Positions 1 to 12,714 of a stretch of 64,000 nucleotides of DNA are shown here, piece after piece. Below the pieces are notes generated by a model that was given only the letters and a program-made list of their open reading frames with translations, had not been told where the DNA came from and searched no databases. The DNA is from Agaricus subrufescens (lineage: Eukaryota > Basidiomycota > Agaricomycetes > Agaricales > Agaricaceae), in the NCBI GenBank assembly GCA_029945375.1, contig CM057059.1, forward strand, positions 2,728,001-2,792,000, given 5' to 3'. The stretch's first letter is position 1. Each line of letters begins with the position of its first letter. The position numbers were made by a program, and so were the translations under genes.

Positions 1-993
1 CGCCTTCACCTCTTGGGAAGACAGCGAAGATGATGGTTCTTCTTTTATTCACAGCGCTACCTCCACTTTCGCTACTGTACTCGATTACATCCTTAACTGC
101 GGCTGTTTCATTTATATTGGTGCCTGGTTTAGATGGGGAGACTTTACTTCATCCGAACTGGGAATCCGCCCTTGGAAACTTGTGGTCCTTAGCATTGGTA
201 TCCTGATCTTACGTCGACTGCCAGCCCTCCTTCTGTTGTATAAATGGGTTCCCGAGATCAAGGATGTGAATGAAGCCCTGTTCTGTGGATATTTTGGTGA
301 GCCCCTTTTGTCGTTCTCTGTCCCTTCGCTGAAGCTAAATGTCACTAGGTCCAGTACGTGTCAAACAAGGACAGTGATTTACATTGATAATTTACCTTTA
401 TTCGTAGATGGGTGTCAGTGCCCTTTTTATAGCCACTCTAGCCAAACATAGGCTTGCGGAGCCTCATAATCCTCCAGAAACACAAGAGGACTATCTTGCG
501 CTGGCGCTCCACCCTATTGTCGGCTTCGTGATACTAATATCCATCATTATTCGTGGGTTGGCTCTGTATATCACTGTCTCTAACAACTTGAACTAATGCT
601 GTGTAAGATGGATTGTCCATTACTTTTGTCACTATTGGAAAGAAAGTTCATCGCCGCGCTCGTTCTTCAGAAACAATTAACGCCTTCAGATCTCGTACCC
701 TAACGACCGACACTCAAGCAACCCTCTCTCCACCAGTCGAGATGAGCACTCCTATGACCGCCGATGATTCACCGAGTAAGACAAAGTGTCTTGATGAAAC
801 CTCCTGCTCTCCTACAAACACACCTACCTCCCAACGTATCTCCGGTCTAGACAAAAAGCCTCTCACCACATCTGGTCCACTTGTGCACCATCATGGCAGT
901 AACGTCACCAAAGAATCCTTAGGTATAAACTACGAAAAAGTAGAGACAAGGGGTATTAAAAACGATATTGAGGCTCAAAATTTGTCACTGTAG
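1..993 (+). CDS. NHA1: Na+/H+ antiporter, C-terminal part (5' end outside window)
   Basis: This is the 3' part of a monovalent cation/proton antiporter of the fungal NHA1/SOD2 family, which exports Na+ (and often K+) across the plasma membrane in exchange for protons. The visible exons encode the last membrane segments (a stretch ending IYIGAWFRW, then WKLVVLSIGILILRRLPALL, then ALHPIVGFVILISIIIR) and a Ser/Thr-rich cytosolic tail. Exon ends can be read at 296 (donor) and 408 (acceptor), and a further intron near 550-610 restores the frame before LSITFVTIGKKVHRR. The sequence is close to the gene at 1909-4242 over every visible exon, so the two are tandem paralogues. The upstream membrane domain, including the cation-binding residues, lies outside the window. 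The family call is firm; ion selectivity cannot be judged here. Confidence 0.85.
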
Positions 994-1908
994 GACAACG
1001 CGGGCAAATTTGAAGGGATCCCGATTGAATATCTATAATTGTTCGTACAAGTTTCGTTCCTCTGATAGCTATCGGATCTCATTTAACCCACAGTATCTTC
1101 GTATCCTTGAACACGGGGCGGTCTAACTGTATATTATAGTTTGATGAAGCTACAACCTCGAAAAGCATAAACCCATGCAGTCTTCGGACTTGATTTAGAG
1201 AATTGCTCCGGGATTTTCACAGGCTCCTACCCAGCTCGCTTGACATTGTAAGCACATTTGGCAAATAGGGCCAAACACCCCCTAACCCTAGTAAACCCAT
1301 ACTTTGTTCGTGTTTGGTTGAGTCCGCTATAGGACGTACGCACGTGAGCGAGCTGGGTAGGAGCCTGTGGGGTAGGTGGGTTACTTTTGTTACGCAGAGA
1401 TCAATTCTCGATGTCAACCAAAACATCAGCATGGTATGGAATGACGGAAGGCCCTACTCTCGAAAAACTGCCAAGACATTCCATAGCATGGGAACACATC
1501 TATGCGGGAACGTGTTCCGATATCTGCATTGTTCCTCGTTCCCTTTTCGGCCGGAGTGGAGTGGGGCGTTGCCGGTGGTACACGTCTGAGTCCCCATACC
1601 TTGGGAACACATTTCGTCAAACACAGATGGACGCAAGACAAACACTATGTGTATGTCTCCTGTTAATTAAGTCTCAGTAAGTTAAGTATAAGAAAGTATG
1701 TATAGGTTTTGTGGCAGGGAGAACATCGGCAGTTCAGCTGACTAAGCCGATCCAGAAATTCTCCTAAACAAACTTTGTTAGCCGAGCCCGCATCCAAATA
1801 TACTTAGTAAGAGACCGATAACAAAACCCTTACCCTGCCTTTACCTTACTCCAAAACTCAACCTTCAACCATCAACATTGACTCTTTCAGTCCCGCAAAG
1901 CAGCCGCC
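994..1908. other. intergenic region between tandem antiporter genes
   Basis: This gap of about 0.9 kb has no credible gene. It contains the 23-bp inverted repeat described separately (1218-1369). It also holds a weaker hairpin-like pair, CATGGTATGGAATG at about 1429-1442 facing CATTCCATAGCATG at about 1477-1490, and a repeated GGGAACACAT motif near 1490 and 1604. The last 200 bp are pyrimidine-rich and probably form the promoter and 5' leader of the downstream antiporter. Confidence 0.5.
1218..1369. repeat. 152-bp element with perfect 23-bp terminal inverted repeats (MITE-like)
   Basis: Positions 1218-1240 and 1347-1369 are exact reverse complements over 23 bp, sharing the core GCTCCTACCCAGCTCGCT, and enclose 106 bp of non-coding sequence. 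The same 18-bp core occurs again at 59302-59319, about 58 kb away. Perfect inverted ends around a short non-coding spacer are typical of miniature inverted-repeat elements, but I see no clear target-site duplication. A solo copy is also unusual for such elements. Confidence 0.5.
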
Positions 1909-4242
1909 ATGCCCGACTTGCTTGAAGTGTGTTCACTTTTGTCCTTCCGTTATTTGCTGGCTATAAACTCATACTGTGGTTGTCTAGATTTCACCCTTCG
2001 GATATGCCTATATTTGCATTGGGGGCTTTATAGCGCTTGTACTGCCCTAGTTTTTTCCTGTTGCTTCAGTGTGCTCAAATTTTACCTAGTTTTCCACCGT
2101 TTCCTTCTTCTCACGAGAAAGGGTATTTTCCGGAGTTTTCGTTGGTACTTGTATCCGACTTACTTTCCTCTAGGTCTACATTAATGAAGTTGTCCTCGCC
2201 ACAGCCTTTGGAATCCTGATGGGTCCTCTATGCGCAGGTATTTTTGATCCTCGATCCTGGAATCGTGAGGACATCCGCATTACTCTCGAGGTTACGCGTA
2301 TTGTCCTTGCCACCGGTTTGTTCATCATTGGTACCGAGCTGCCTAAGGGATACGTGTACAAGCATGTCAAGGGACTCTTAGTGATGGTGGTTCCTACCAT
2401 GACTGTCGGGTGGTTCATCGTTGCTGGTCAGTTGTAAACATCCGAACATCGTTTCCCTAGGGCGCCATTTACAGTTCTTGCTTTGCCAGGACTTCTGAAA
2501 GCTATCTTTGGCCGATTTAGTTATGTTACTTGCCTCGTTATCTCAGCATGTCTGACCCCTACGGACCCTATTATTAGTGCATCAGTCGTCGGTGAGCCCT
2601 TTCCAAATGTGTGCCATTTCATCGTGGTAAAAATTATCGATACAAGGTGGTGGATACGCAAAGAAACATGTCCCTGCAGATCTCCGATACATACTCTTAG
2701 CAGGTATGATTATCTATTGTCTGTGAGTCTTCAAACTTGACCTAGATTTCACCATTCTAGAATCCGCTGGGAATGATGGCCTTGCCTATCCATTCCTCAG
2801 CATTTCACTCTATCTGTTGTTAGAGTCTCATGCACGAGATGTTATTCAGGATTGGATTCTCATTGGTTGTCTATGTAAGTGCATATACAATGTGCTCATA
2901 CCTGGAATTATTGTGACCGGAGTATAGATCAAGTCATTCTCGGGATTGTTATCGGCGCCATCATAGGTACATTGATAATTTTTGATGCCCACAGCAACTG
3001 CATTACTCACTCTGATAAGGTTATATATTCTCTCACGTTATGAAGTTCTCGAACAAGCGAGGCTTTGTCAATCACGAATCGTATATGGTTCAATGCCTTG
3101 CGTTGGCAATCATGACAGTTGGTATTGTAAACACCCTTGGTAGTGATGACCTCCTTGGTGCTTTTGCAGCCGGTGAGTCTACTATTACACCTAACGTAAG
3201 CTTGGTATCTAGATCTTCCTTTAGGATGCACCTTCACCTCGTGGAAAGACGAAGACGTCTCGGACGACGGGACACCTACTTCCACTCCCGTCTTCGTTTC
3301 CTCCTTCGCTTCCGTACTAGACTTTATCCTCAACTGCGGATGTTTCATCTACATTGGTGCCTGGTTTAAATGGGAAGATTTCACATCCTCTGAACTTGGA
3401 ATCCGCCCTTGGAAACTTGTGGTCCTTAGCATTGCCATCCTGGTCTTACGCCGATTGCCAGCTCTCCTTCTGCTATATAAATGGGTTCCCGAAATTAAAG
3501 ATGCAAAGGAAGCACTGTTCTGTGGGCATTTTGGTGAGTGCATTCTATCGTTCTCTGCACCTCCGTTGAACCTAAGCGACTCCAGGTCCGGTAAATACCA
3601 AGTCACAGCTATATCACAAATTGATAATTCATCGTTGTACTTAGATGGGTGTTGGTGCGCTTTTTATTTCTACCCTAGCCAAACACAGACTTCCGGAGCC
3701 TCGCAACCCCCCTGAAGCTCAGGCAGATTATCTTGCCTTGGCGCTTCATCCAATCGTAGGCTTCGTAATACTTACTTCCATCATCATTCGTAAGTCGGTG
3801 TTCATATATCGTTGTCTCCACTGGCCTGAAGGAATCCCGTCTAGATGGATTGTCAATTGCTTTTGTCACTTTCGGAAAGAAAGCACACCGCCGCATTCGT
3901 TCTTCGAAAACAAACAATGCGTTTAGATCTCGTACACTGACGACCGATACTCAGGCAACTCTCTTTCCACAAGTCGGAATTGACATGGAGAAGATGCCGT
4001 CCGACGGTGCTGGAAAGAAGGATAAGTGTTTCAATGAAGCCTCCGGCTCTCGTGTCAATACCCCTCCCTTCGAGGGTACCCCCGACCCAGAAGTGCATTT
4101 CTCGATCGATATTGCCATGTCTGGTGACCCTATGCACCAAAGTGATGACAACACCAAGGATGTGCCCCCAGATAGCGATATTATACTAGAAACCAGGAGT
4201 CCGGGAAATGCAACCGGGTTCAGGGTTACTCCCATAGAATAA
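1909..4242 (+). CDS. NHA1: Na+/H+ antiporter, NHA1/SOD2 family
   Basis: This is a complete monovalent cation/proton antiporter gene split by many short introns. It starts at ATG 1909, and the second recognisable exon (YINEVVLATAFGILMGP, from about 2173) begins the transport domain. Family hallmarks follow in order: an LEVTRIVLATGLFIIGTELP segment, a TPTDPIISASVVG segment near 2550 holding the Thr-Asp ion-site region, and a NDGLAYPFLSI segment near 2770. The last membrane segments are followed by a hydrophilic Ser/Pro-rich tail ending at 4242. The role is Na+/K+ export and pH homeostasis at the plasma membrane. The gene is a tandem duplicate of the one ending at 993. Exons between 1927 and 2172 are hard to place, so the exact N-terminus is uncertain. 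Late splice junctions (about 3535, 3645, 3790, 3845) match those of the upstream paralogue. Confidence 0.85.
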
Positions 4243-4825
4243 TATTGGTAGGCTCGAAGGAGCCTTATTGAGAACAACCAGTGTTCGTACACGTTTTATT
4301 CATTCAGTCCTTAAATAGTATTTCTAAACGCACTCAGTCCACAGTATGTTCACTTTCTTCAATGTTGGACCGTCCCGCAAAATGTCCTATTTCCGTGCGT
4401 ACAAGACGCCACTATCAAGGTACACGCCACTCAAAAATTCGGTCGAATGCGTATGCATAAGACCAGCCCGGACTTGGGTAAATTAAGTGTTTGATGATCT
4501 ATTTTCATGAACGATTACGAAAAAAAATCCTATAAAATGTTCCATTGTTTATACCTATAACCAAAACCCTCACAATGAATTCTTCTTGAGCTATTGATAA
4601 TACAAAATTGGAGTTAGCTTTCCTAGATGTCGAGGTCAGCTGGTGAAGCCACCGAATGTATGTTGTCATCTATCCTCTTTCTGTGTAAAGATCAAATACT
4701 CTGCACTCTGGGTGGTGAGCTCAATGTGTCAATTCAAATAAAGCACGAGGATATTCATACACAACGTCGCTCTTGGTGTTAAGATCGAAAAACCTGTTTT
4801 ACAGAAAAAAACCTAGAAAACTTTC
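4243..4825. other. convergent intergenic region
   Basis: This stretch of about 580 bp is AT-rich and lies between the 3' ends of the antiporter and the helicase. It has short A/T runs, including an oligo-A stretch near 4520. No gene or repeat stands out; it probably holds both 3' untranslated regions. Confidence 0.4.
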
Positions 4826-7800
4826 CTAGTCGCGAATAATGTTGTTTAGATCGACTGCTAAATCGTAAGACCACGCTCTTTCTTCAAAAGCTTTCAAAAA
4901 TGCATATCCCTTCGCCGTATCTTCATTCGCCAAAATTCGAACAGATGGCCTCAGAACTTCGTCTGACGTCACAAGAATGCATAGCGATTTGGCTCTGCTA
5001 ATGGCAACATTCAACCGCCTTCGTTCTAGTAAAAAGCCAAGATCCGTCGTGTAGGACTGAGGTATTGAAAAGAGGCAGATCACAAAGGCAGCTTCCGAAC
5101 CTGTGAAGTTCCATAAGTTCAGACATGACTAAAGTACGATTAACCGTATTAATCACCTTGTAATCTTTCGATCGTATCCACAGTAATTTGTCCACCGACT
5201 GAGTGAGAACCCAGTTTCAAATTTCCCATTGCTTCTTCCAATCCTGAACTATTCCTTCTAGATTTTTGTAAGGCGGTCTTGACGGCCTCGCGCTGGATAC
5301 GATGGGGAGTCGCAACAAAAATATCGTCATTTGGGGAACATTTTCGAATATATTCCACCAAACACGCGGCAACAGCAGCTTCCCCGTTCACATGCATCTC
5401 GTATGCAACATGATTTGTACTAAATGTTCTCAATTTGATCAGGGCAAGAGAAATGGGATGGTGGCTGAGCATAAGGTCAGTTGTGATCCCAGTTGATTGC
5501 GAGGGCGTGAGTTGATGCCGTGGAGGTTGAAGAAGATTTTGCGATTTGCGTAACATTACACTTGATAGCGAGACAAAAAATCCGCGGATTTTCTCTGAAA
5601 GAGTTTCCGATATTTGGATGTCGTGAGTAACAAAATCTTCAGCCCGTTTCAGCGCGATAGCGAGTTGTCTGTTCTGGACTTTTTGTGGCTTAAATTGACG
5701 CGAGTAGATTGTAGAAACGAATTCGCCAAGATCTGGGTTAAGTCTAGCTAACGCCGTCAAGTTTCGTTCATAGCACTGGCAACAGAAGCACGAACCTGAA
5801 GTTTTCAGTCAACTGAACTACCGTTCCTTGGGATGATATAACATCATCAAAGGACCCCGCCACCTCAAGGGCTCGAGATTGCGAGGCTTTCATCCTGGCA
5901 GCTCTCGAATACATCAAAGAGTCTAGGACGGATCCAAAAAGGCACCGCTCAAGCACTACAGGGTATTGGGCACTGAGTATAGGGGCAAGCTGTTCTGAAT
6001 CTCCCGCGATAATTATTCGACTGGTTGGCGACAAGGACCGCATGACTAGAGATAGCGAGCCAAGAGCAATTTGACCGGCTTCGTCGACCACAAGGGTATC
6101 CACTTCAAGGTTACGATTTTTTGCAAAATTGTACAACTGCTCTATGATCAAAGAGGAAAGCGGACGAGACAGTGATGTCAACTTACTTGATACAGCGTTC
6201 CCGCATATATGTGTACCAAGTGGGTATGCGACGGTCCAGCATGTTCATTGCCTTTCAGAACATGTTCCACTTGAACGTCATTTAGCCATTCTGTCGGTAG
6301 TGACGCGATAGTGCGGTATTGGCCCATCAGAAACAATAGCTTGGTGCGCATAGCATCAATTGCAGCGTGTGTCATTGCCGTTAGGAAAATAATTCGTTCA
6401 TCATAATTGTCCAACCTCCTTTCCACTTCCAACAACCGGAGCAGAGAAAGACAAATGGTATATGTTTTCCCCGTACCTTGCGGAATGGGTTATATCAAAT
6501 GCTAGCTGACGACAAGATATTTGCAAACTCACCAGGCGGACCCCAGATTACTGACAAACGATTGGTTAAGATCCTCCTAACGGCATTGTGCTGAGATGGT
6601 TTTAGCACCAAGGATCGAGCACTAGCTTCTCCAAGACCATCAAGATCCTTGAACAACTTCTGTATATCTGCCTCGATTTTCTGTCCCTTTTCTGGAGTTG
6701 GTACTTGTCCGAATGATTGTGGATCGAGTATTACTTGTAGATAAGGCACACGAGACAGAGCATTTGTCAATCGCCTATCGTTGTCACCGATAGCCATTTC
6801 GTATTGCAAGTCAATTTCGAAGAGCGATGATAGGACCTTGGTTGTATTGAAATCGATGAATCGCGGTGAAAGGCGATAATGGGCACCAAGTTCAAAGCGG
6901 ATTTGTGATGTACTCCATGCACGCAGTGTCACCAAAGTCTCTCTGCCTACGGCTTTGATATCCTTAATATCGGCCGCTGTGACTTGTTCTCGGACAGCAG
7001 AGGGTTGTGCATCCCAATTGGCCCTGGAGTAGCGACTAAGAGGAAAGACGTGACCGGAAACAGCGAGGTCGTCGAAAAGTGCTTCTACAGGGATTGTGCC
7101 TTCCATTTCGGTCTCCGACGTATTCTCCTTGACGAGTAATTTATCGTAGAAAGGGTGTTCCTTGTCCGGAGGCATATCAAGGATGCCGGAGACGAGTTTG
7201 AAGACATATTCGCTCCCTTGACTTCCGATCGTCCTACTACGAAACTCGAGGACGGGAGCATCGGGGCAACCATCAATCCGAGAATTCCAAAGCTCCATCA
7301 ACTTTGTCAGAACTTCAAACTAGAGGTTACCTCAGTGAATGTGCGCTCTCAAAAAAAAAAAACCATACTAACCTGTTGCATGTAGAAAAGTTTTCGTAGA
7401 GTGTCATTTCGACACAAATCCATGAAGTTTACCGATAAAACTTTTGCTTCGTTTACCAGGAGCCGGGGACCAACAGACGGGCATGTTCTTTCGCGTATGT
7501 TTGAGAGGACCTCATAAATCGCATGACTACGTCTCTTGAGCAACGCATCGAGATCATCGGTCGTCTCATGCCTGTATACTCTGAACACTTCCTCCTCCGA
7601 AGGGCAATCTTCCGTCACTTTGTCTGAAAGCATCACTTGATGACATTCCTCCAGATCCCAATACCCGGCCACTGGTAATGCAAATAATCGTTCAACCTCT
7701 CTCTTGAGTACAACTACGCGTGGTATTTGTCCTAACTCGCGCCGTTTCTGCCCGATTCTTGAGGAATCATTCTTCTCGTCATTAAGCCGTATAATAGCAG

Positions 7801-9485
7801 CTTCAACTCGCTTGCGACACTCTTCCATGGTACCGCTGGTGGGCAAGTCCATCCTCGCCAAGCAGGCTTGATATTCTTTTTTCAGTCGTTTCCCTTTCGA
7901 CAGAAATCCGAGAAGAGCGCCTGACAGGAGAAGAGGTTGATACGCAGTCTGGAGTAGTGCAGCCCCCTGGGCGAGCGCGCCAATACAAAGCCGGGCATCG
8001 TCGGCATTAATATCGGAAGATAAAGCAGCATGTATGATACTCGATTGAAGCACATTCTGTTCGTTGGAGGACCAGACGTAGAACTGGGTTGTAGGATTGG
8101 TGCTATACTTTGGATTCTGGGACAGAGAAAGAATTGCTCGAATAAGGTTGGCCAAGGCACTGACCAACTCCTTTCCGGTACCAAAACTCACACGAGGCAG
8201 AAGGAAATCCTTCAGAGTATGAACGGTGATGCAAAATTTCCTAAGTCCTTGATCAGCGGTGGATGGATCGACAACTAGCGATATAATAATCGCTATATCT
8301 TCGTTCGAAGGACAAGTATAATTCAAGCGCGGAATAACCTGAGAAACAATTAATCGCTGGTTTAGACTGCAATACTGGCACGCACTTGAATCTCTTTGGT
8401 CCTCGCAGCTTCGATTACGGGGCTCACAACAGCTGAAGAGGACTTCAGGCGACGGGGAATAGCTAGCAACCGCCTCGACTTTTTTATCACGCTTGCATCA
8501 CTTCCTGCTAGTCTGTTAAGAAGGCCATCGGTACTGATAAGGGTATGTAGCTCCTCTATGTCGGTCAAGGATCTAGCAGCTACATGGTTTTTCCCGATGT
8601 ATAATAGTTCCTTCAAGACGTGTATGTCGTCTATGGAGAGATTGGGGACCACTCCGAGTTGACCTGTGTCAAGGGTCGCAACTTCACAGTCATGCACGAA
8701 TCTGCAGGACTTGCAAGAGGGGTTCAGATGCCATTGTACTTGGTCACGTTGCTTATTGAGGATGGCAGGGAGTTGCCGGAAGAAGAACGCATCCAATGAC
8801 GAAGAGAGAAGTGTGATATCGATCGTCTTGATATCGGCAAGGTCTGGATCGGCGACATCAAAGCCTTCTGCAGGAGGCAACCATATTCCAGCGGTCTGTG
8901 CCCCCTGAAAGAATGTAGATTGCAGAATGTAGTTCAAACAGAGACTATAAAAGTAGATTTGTGCGTGATGAGATGTCTGCAGTTACATGAGCTCATAATA
9001 TGTAGCCGAGCTTCTCGACAGACCTTTACGGCTCTTGAAGCCTTGGCATCCACGACCTTCCATATGGCCTTGCCATCCTTGCGAACGACCTCTACAAGAT
9101 CGGGTTTTGCCAATCCGAACTTAACAGGTCGTAACCCGAGGGCTTCGTATCTCTTATTCAACGCGTCCTGAGGTGGCCAAAACTGCAGGCCTGCGATGAA
9201 GAAGTGGTCCCTATCGTCAAAGAGAATGTTTTCTACTAGGTCACCGGCCTCCGTTGGGAACGACGGCACTCGCAAGAGAAGATTTGACCGGTCGAGCCAA
9301 GCCAATAGAGTGGTTTCCCACTCTTCGCCTCTGTGGTACTGAGCTTTGGATAATTCAGGCGATTCCTGAGGAGACTCAGCAGTCATGGGAGGCCCATTGT
9401 AGGTATTCCAGAGATATAAATCACAATTGAGATGATGGTACAGGGCGACGTTGGTCGCCGAAAGTGAGCCTTTTCCAACAGGCAT
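4826..9485 (-). CDS. RecB-like nuclease fused to a superfamily 1 DNA/RNA helicase
   Basis: This is a multi-exon gene of roughly 1,400 codons. It starts at ATG 9485 (MPVGKGSLSATNV) and ends at TAG 4826. The N-terminal part resembles a PD-(D/E)XK nuclease: KPDLVEV near 9100-9120, then a D-A-K triad in VVDAKAS near 9040-9060. A CxxC...C cluster (CKSCRFVHDC, near 8690-8720) recalls the Fe-S cysteines of Dna2, AddB and Cas4-type nucleases. The C-terminal half is a UPF1/Dna2-type helicase. Its Walker A motif GPPGTGKT is split by an intron near 6480-6540. Walker B is DEAGQ near 6085, motif III is GDSEQLAPI, an ENFR motif follows, and motif VI LNVAISRAK is near 4990-5020. The layout matches bacterial TM0106-type nuclease-helicases and Dna2. 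A role in DNA repair or nucleic-acid processing is inferred. Some internal exon ends are approximate. Confidence 0.8.
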
Positions 9486-9711
9486 GGCGGCAGGAGAGAA
9501 GCATTGTGAAACGCGTACGTACGTATGGTTTATCGGTCAGTGAGCAAAGCAAGCCTGTGGGAACGCAAATCTGATCCGCCAGTAAGTCTACCTGAATCAT
9601 TATGTTTATGATCTACTAGTTCAACTACTGGCAGTCTTCATCCATCCATTTCGTTCATTGACACAAGGTTTACTGTTTAACGAAACTCCACCATAATATA
9701 CCATTTTGTTA

Positions 9712-10363
9712 TCAAGGAGCGTCCTCCACCGAATGCGCAAAACATTGTTTGAAATGCACAGCGAGGATGTGAATGTCTGTCGCAGTCAGTGCAATATTCG
9801 CACATATCTTGGAGCCGCTGAACTCTCGCAAAAATCTCTCGATTCTGGCGTGAGGCCACTTTGCTATGGTACGAAGGTATTCTTGGTTGACAATTCCATA
9901 TGCTGTAAATGCATCCAAGAGATATCCCATACTGGGGACACAGCTGGAGAGGAAAGTGGCCACTTCATCAGTCCGAGAGATGGGAGAAGCATTCGTCTTC
10001 ATAGAAGAGGTCGAGGGTGATGAATTACAAGGAGCTTCCAGTGGTAGCGCCTCACTTGTAGCAGACGACAATGCTAGTATTGGGGGGGCGATCCAAGGTC
10101 CACTCCTCCCTGTAAGTGTGGTAGAGTCTGATTTTTGAGTCTGGATCTGTCGAGCGGAGGAGTTTAAGTCATTTTCTGAGCCCGATGTTTGAGTGTGAGA
10201 AGGCTGGGGCGAATGCAGATGAGGCTGCTGTGGTTCGTCCTAATCTCTATGAGTGAGATAATAAAATGAATTTCGTTGCGTCATTGATTCTTACCTTGAT
10301 CATACGACCTTTTCTTTCATTGTCTCGTTTGAAAAGTAATCGCCTATAAGCAAACCGGTTCAT
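9712..10363 (-). CDS. hypothetical protein, 198 aa
   Basis: This two-exon gene starts at ATG 10363. The first exon is 10295-10363 (MNRFAYRRLLFKRDNERKG), then a 55-nt intron at 10240-10294 with clean GT/AG ends. The second exon is 9712-10239. The two exons together make 199 codons including the stop. The middle (about residues 24-110) is rich in Ser, Gln, Pro and Thr and is probably disordered. The last 80 residues look folded, with SMGYLLDAFTAYGIVNQEYL followed by a helix-like stretch and a conserved-looking IHILAVHFKQCF end. I do not recognise the family. The basic N-terminus and disordered middle would suit a nuclear or regulatory protein, but that is a guess. Confidence 0.55.
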
Positions 10364-11085
10364 GGCGAAAATACGAATGACACAAATCCGGGCATTACGC
10401 GTCGCACCAACGAAAAGGTGGGGAAATTTCTCGCAAGTCTGTACCAGCAGGTCAGAACAAGATAAGGCAAGATGATCAAAAGATCAGAATTACCTTTTGT
10501 AAGAGGCTTTGCTGAAGATCCAATGTCTGTCCTCTGTAGGTATATCTGGGGTCGAACAAATCGTAGACCAGAAGCTTCACATAGTTCTACATTCATCAGA
10601 ATTGCAGGAGTATCTGATATCATGATACACAAACCTTGAGGCTTCGTATAACCTCTGGTTGGTCCTCCAGTTCGAACACATCAAATATATCTCGGAAAGG
10701 CGTAGAACTCGACATGGGTTTTTAGTGCTTCAGCCCATTGGGTTAGCTTTTTATAGGTTCTGGGGTAGCAGGTCATACCCAACGACTGGTGAAGTTCTCG
10801 CCACGATACCGTCCATAACGAGTCTGATTACAGAACGTGATCTGAGAATGGGGACAAGCGTACATCGTGGCGTCAGGGGGTAAGTAGTTGTGGCAAGATG
10901 AGGAATGTAAAAGCCTTGATTCGAGGATAACTATTCAAGGTTCATCCTGATTAGACATTTACTGTCAATTCTTGGAACATTGCTGTATAAGTGATGTAGA
11001 TCAGAAGCAAGCCAGGTGAGCCCAGGGTGAGCCTGAAGTTTGAAATACGAACTTCTCTAAATGATCCTCGTGGGAACACTCAACA
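10364..11085. other. divergent intergenic region
   Basis: About 720 bp separate the hypothetical gene (minus strand) from the F-box gene (plus strand). Open frames here are short and lack splice or family support. The region probably contains both promoters. I see no repeat or RNA gene. Confidence 0.4.
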
Positions 11086-12714
11086 ATGGCTACTACCATC
11101 TCTCCGCAGCGCTTTCCTCCCGAAATCTGGTCTCAGACCATCTCATGGCTGCCCTTCGCGCACCAAAAAACCATGCTTTTTGTGTCTCGATTATTCCACG
11201 ACCTTGCCCTGCCTTTCGTCTTTTCCTCTGTGCGGATCTACCTGCTGGGTGGAAGCGAAACATTCAATATGCTCGAGACTCACGAAGGCGCATTCGCTTT
11301 CGAATCCGAGCACGTACTCATGAGAAGATCTTGGGAAATTTTACATCGTATACTGGATGACCCACATTTTGCGCTCCTCGTCAAGGATATGACTGTGGTT
11401 GTCTTTACAGAATCACAAGCCATCTTCGAAATACGTGAATGTGTCAGATGATTGTCAAAGCCGTCCTTCTGACATGGGTTGAATTGTTCAGTCACCTTGA
11501 TCAAGGTACTCCAAACCGTCAAGAATCTCCGCACATTTCGCTGTTACGGAGATGATACAAATAGTTGGAACAAAGATATCCTGATGGAGATTATCCAGGC
11601 TGTTCCTCCAACTGTTCAACATCTCCTCTATTCAAGGTACGCGTCTTTCTACTCTGTTGTGCTTACCTCCCTCATACCTGTTACAGCTGCTTGAGTATCG
11701 ACGTTCTTGACCGGTTGCCCAATCTTACGTTCCTCGAATACCGCCGTATCGTATATCATCCGGATATCGACTATGCCACTCTCTTACCGCTCTCCAAGAA
11801 TACATTGAACAACCTCGAGTTCAACCCTTCCATTCACAGTCATCTACAAGCTCTTGCCATTGACGTGGTCTGGGTAGAACGGATTCCCGTCTGGGTGTAC
11901 AATCAACTCACTTGTCTTGAGCTCGCTGGTGAAAATCCATTGGATCAAATCAACTTCGACTTCATCTGTCATCATTGCCCCCGCCTGGAAAACCTCTCTT
12001 TCATAGGAGAAATTCACGCAGGTGTATGCGTCAACCTGCCTCAAGAAACTACTTTCCCGGGATTGCACTCTTTGCGCTTATCCTTCAAATGGCAGATACC
12101 GCCACAAGGGTATGCTACAAAGATCGTTTCTTCACTTATTGGTTTTCTCCGATCCCACAATAAACTACGCCGCTTATACCTCCGGATAGCGGAGGACATC
12201 ATGATCATGCCAAGTATTGAACCTTTCCTTACGAGTATCCAGGAGCTCCGTCACCTTGAAGTCTTTGGCCTTCACACAGGTTACGAAGATCTTACTCAGG
12301 AAAGGCTGGCCAACCTTTTGACGTACATCCCTTTGGGTTTGAAAGCCCTTAGCCTTGCTATGTCCTGGGATACCAACTCCGGAAGGCACGCTGCTATTCT
12401 CGTAAGCCCTTACAACGTTCCAGCTTCCAAACTCTGATATCCTCGACTTTATTCAGATGGATGCTTTGTCTATGATGACAAATGTCCAATACCTGCATAT
12501 TTACAGGACCGCTGAACGCCTACCCCTGTCAGTGGAAGAGTTGGCATCAGAATTGAAGAGTTTGAAATTGCTTGGGCTGACCCGTGGAATGCGGGATATT
12601 GACCGAGATGGCCCGGAGATCCAGATTACGAAGTGGCCGAGGTGGAAAACCAAGTTCTTTGTGGAGAGTGATTTCCAAGATCCTGACTTTGCCTGGCTTG
12701 TCAAGTACCGATAG
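11086..12714 (+). CDS. F-box protein with leucine-rich C-terminal region
   Basis: Four exons (11086-11434, 11492-11636, 11687-12401, 12457-12714) join in frame to give 488 aa. The N-terminus (PPEIWSQTISWLP...VSRLFHDLALPFVF) has the spacing of a fungal F-box, the motif that binds Skp1 in SCF ubiquitin ligases. The rest has irregular Leu/Ile-rich strands such as LTCLELAGENPL, CPRLENLSFIG and LHSLRLSF, typical of the degenerate leucine-rich repeats in the large basidiomycete F-box families. These proteins usually select substrates; no target can be named. Introns are 57, 50 and 55 nt. The codon phase agrees at every junction, which supports the model. Confidence 0.75.

Noticed and set aside
1280..1291. 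CCCTAACCCTAG, two units of a telomere-like repeat inside the inverted-repeat element
   Set aside because: Two units are too few to call an interstitial telomere tract; chance is a sufficient explanation.
10659..10883. Plus-strand open frame of 74 codons between two genes
   Set aside because: It has no ATG-supported structure, domain or splice partner; it is probably chance within a promoter region.
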